Assembly: GCA_035530655.1 (NCBI GenBank)
Contig: DATKUK010000026.1
Span: 21,582 to 85,581, forward strand
Direction: 5' to 3'
Length of the DNA: 64,000 nucleotides
From: DATKUK01 sp035530655
Lineage (GTDB): Bacteria > Planctomycetota > Phycisphaerae > UBA1845 > DATKUK01
Shown: one piece after another, positions 63,003 to 64,000 of the stretch
Layout of the letters: each line of letters begins with the position of its first letter
Position numbering within the stretch: the first letter of the stretch is position 1
Program-made: the position numbers and the translations under genes
The notes under the pieces: model-generated
Told to the model about the DNA's origin: nothing
The model's input: the letters and a program-made list of their open reading frames with translations, nothing else
The model's database searches: none

Positions 63003-63331
63003 GCCCGACGCTCCAACACGTCCAACACGTCGGACAGCACCTGCCGGTCCACCGAGCCGGTCACCCGAACACACCGCCCATCCGCCAGCACGATCTCGAT
63101 CTGCGGATCGCCGTTCCTCGGCCCGTCCCCCGTCACGTGCACCGGCACGAACGACGTCGAACGCGGCTCCGCATAGCGCTGCGCCAGTTCTCTGCGCCAC
63201 CAGTAGAACGCAGCTTCCTTCAGCCCCTGCTTGCGGCACCAGCCACGAACCGAAATCCCGCTGTCCGCCTGCTCCCGCATCGCCCGACGCCAGAAGGACT
63301 CCTTCTTCACATCTCGCTTGTCCGCCGACAT
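62996..63331 (-). CDS. tnpA: IS66 accessory protein TnpA
   Basis: 111 residues from ATG 63331 (GGGAGG 5 nt upstream). An N-terminal HTH of the IS66 Orf1 form (FWRRAMREQADSGISVRGWC, then KQGLKEAAFYWWRREL) and a C-terminal VRVTGSVDRQVLSDVL helix. It presumably recognises DNA ends. Confidence 0.92.
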   Translation of the reverse strand: MSADKRDVKKESFWRRAMREQADSGISVRGWCRKQGLKEAAFYWWRRELAQRYAEPRSTSFVPVHVTGDGPRNGDPQIEIVLADGRCVRVTGSVDRQVLSDVLDVLERRAC

Positions 63332-63392
63332 ACACACCTCCCGTTCTTGTCTGGAGGCATGTTCGCTCAGCATCGTGGCAAATTGAAGATGG

Positions 63393-63410
63393 GGTTCGCC
63401 GGACGGTTAC
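63393..63410 (-). repeat. IS66 terminal inverted repeat (tnpA side)
   Basis: On the minus strand GTAACCGTCCGGCGAACC; pairs with the repeat at 60858. Confidence 0.85.
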
Positions 63411-63707
63411 GTTCTACTGGTGTTTTCCGTCACAGGAACACTGTTGTCTATACGCCGACTAACTCGTGGTAGGGAACGTGGATAGGTATTCGCCGCATCT
63501 TGACTCAACACAACTCCTTGCGGTCTCCGGTTTTGATACAGTTGTCCTGAACCCTGTATTCTCTGCCACTACTGGTACCATGGGTAGGGGTTTGACTGCT
63601 GAAGGCTCCACTAGTCACTAGCAGGCTGCTAAAAAACTCACTATTTACCCGAGCAAAAAGTACCCGGGTTCGTACAATGCATCGAACCTTGTCATGGAGG
63701 ACGTTCG
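63411..63707. other. Intergenic region with IS1182-like end
   Basis: About 300 bp with no gene. CAGGCTGCTAAAAAACTC at 63622-63639 resembles terminal inverted repeats of IS1182-type elements, matching the transposase remnant that follows. Confidence 0.45.
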
Positions 63708-63884
63708 ATGCGTGGTCGAGTCGATTATCAGGACGAAATCTTCCATAGTTTCAACCTGGAAGAGATGATCCCGACGAATCATCCTCTCCGAGCGATCAAG
63801 GCTCGGGTCGATGGCATTCTGACGGGGATGTCGCGGCGTTTTTGTCATCGGGCGGGCAAAACGGTTCTCCCGCACCTTTGGTGA
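63708..63884 (+). pseudogene. 5' fragment of an IS1182/IS5-like transposase
   Basis: 58 residues from ATG 63708, with GGAGG 10 nt upstream. FHSFNLEEMIPTNHPLRAIKA and VDGILTGMSRRF closely follow the N-terminus of IS1182/IS5-group transposases (LEDxVPxDHPLRxI). After MSRRF the sequence becomes unrelated and stops, so a frameshift or deletion is inferred. The DDE core is absent in the remaining 116 bp of the window. Confidence 0.75.
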
Positions 63885-64000
63885 TAGGAAAGATGGGACT
63901 CTTGTCGAGGATTCTCGGATCAGAGTTGCTCGATTGGGACGCGTCGCAGGGGCGGTAAGCGCGGTAGGATCGGCGGCAGCACGTCGTCCATCGGCGTGGC

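Larger units (their letters stand above)
60858..63410 (-). mobile_element. IS66-family insertion sequence
   Basis: A 2,553-bp element with three IS66 genes (tnpA, tnpB, tnpC, all read on the minus strand). Terminal inverted repeats are 18 bp: GTATCCGTCCGGTGAACC at 60858-60875, and the reverse complement GTAACCGTCCGGCGAACC at 63410-63393, with two mismatches. The flanking 8-mers GTTTGGAC and GTTCTACT do not match, so no target duplication is kept. Confidence 0.9.

Noticed and set aside
1..64000. CRISPR array or cas genes
   Set aside because: No regularly spaced direct repeats and no Cas motifs seen; the dispersed repeats at 31 and 43 kb are not evenly spaced.

Overview
The window looks like chromosomal DNA of a GC-rich member of the Planctomycetota, probably an anaerobe. 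This rests on gene content: dockerin-tailed secreted proteins without a cellulosome, SBBP and TolB-like propellers, a 1,437-residue BadF/HgdC-type activase, a C-terminal membrane-plus-arginine sorting tail on surface proteins, and an AtpA with a planctomycete-style long insert. No rRNA or universal marker other than ATP synthase is present, so the assignment is an inference.

Layout. 1-2.0 kb: two surface or secreted proteins, the first cut by the window edge. 2.0-3.1 kb: a gene-poor junction. 3.1-22.3 kb: an accessory island next to tRNA-Ile(CAU). It holds an atypical type I restriction-modification locus (hsdR, hsdS, a HEPN protein, a PD-(D/E)XK protein, hsdM), a nuclease-plus-EVE-like protein, a three-gene operon on the minus strand (HSP90-like ATPase, 160-residue protein, sigma-region-4/HARE-HTH protein), an orphan winged-helix protein, and an integrative-element core. 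The core has two overlapping excisionase-like genes, a replication-type HTH gene, a small XRE regulator and a tyrosine integrase that reads through the tRNA gene.

22.6-31 kb: a TolC-like lipoprotein, tRNA-Lys, the large 2-hydroxyacyl-CoA dehydratase activase and an SBBP propeller. 31.1-43.8 kb: a cell-surface lipid/glycan cluster (SDR, methyltransferase, KAS III-like synthase, four GT-C membrane glycosyltransferases, a hexapeptide acyltransferase, an NfeD-like protein), flanked on both sides by copies of a palindromic non-coding repeat. 43.8-53.6 kb: an alkaline-phosphatase-superfamily lipoprotein and a complete F1Fo ATP synthase operon (atpZ-I-B-E-F-H-A-G-D-C) with a recognisable promoter. 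53.8-60.7 kb: a CBS protein, a YjfB-like protein, two dockerin proteins, a lipoprotein peptidase and an amidohydrolase. 60.9-63.4 kb: a complete IS66 element with terminal inverted repeats. 63.6 kb to the end: the 5' remnant of an IS1182/IS5-like transposase.

The strongest candidates for something undescribed are the HSP90-like/160-aa/sigma4-HARE operon at 12.6-16.1 kb, and the type I RM locus with an embedded HEPN gene and a second nuclease, where a decayed copy of the hsdM start shows the nuclease gene was inserted at the hsdM junction. All reading was by eye; family names come from motif recognition, not database searches.
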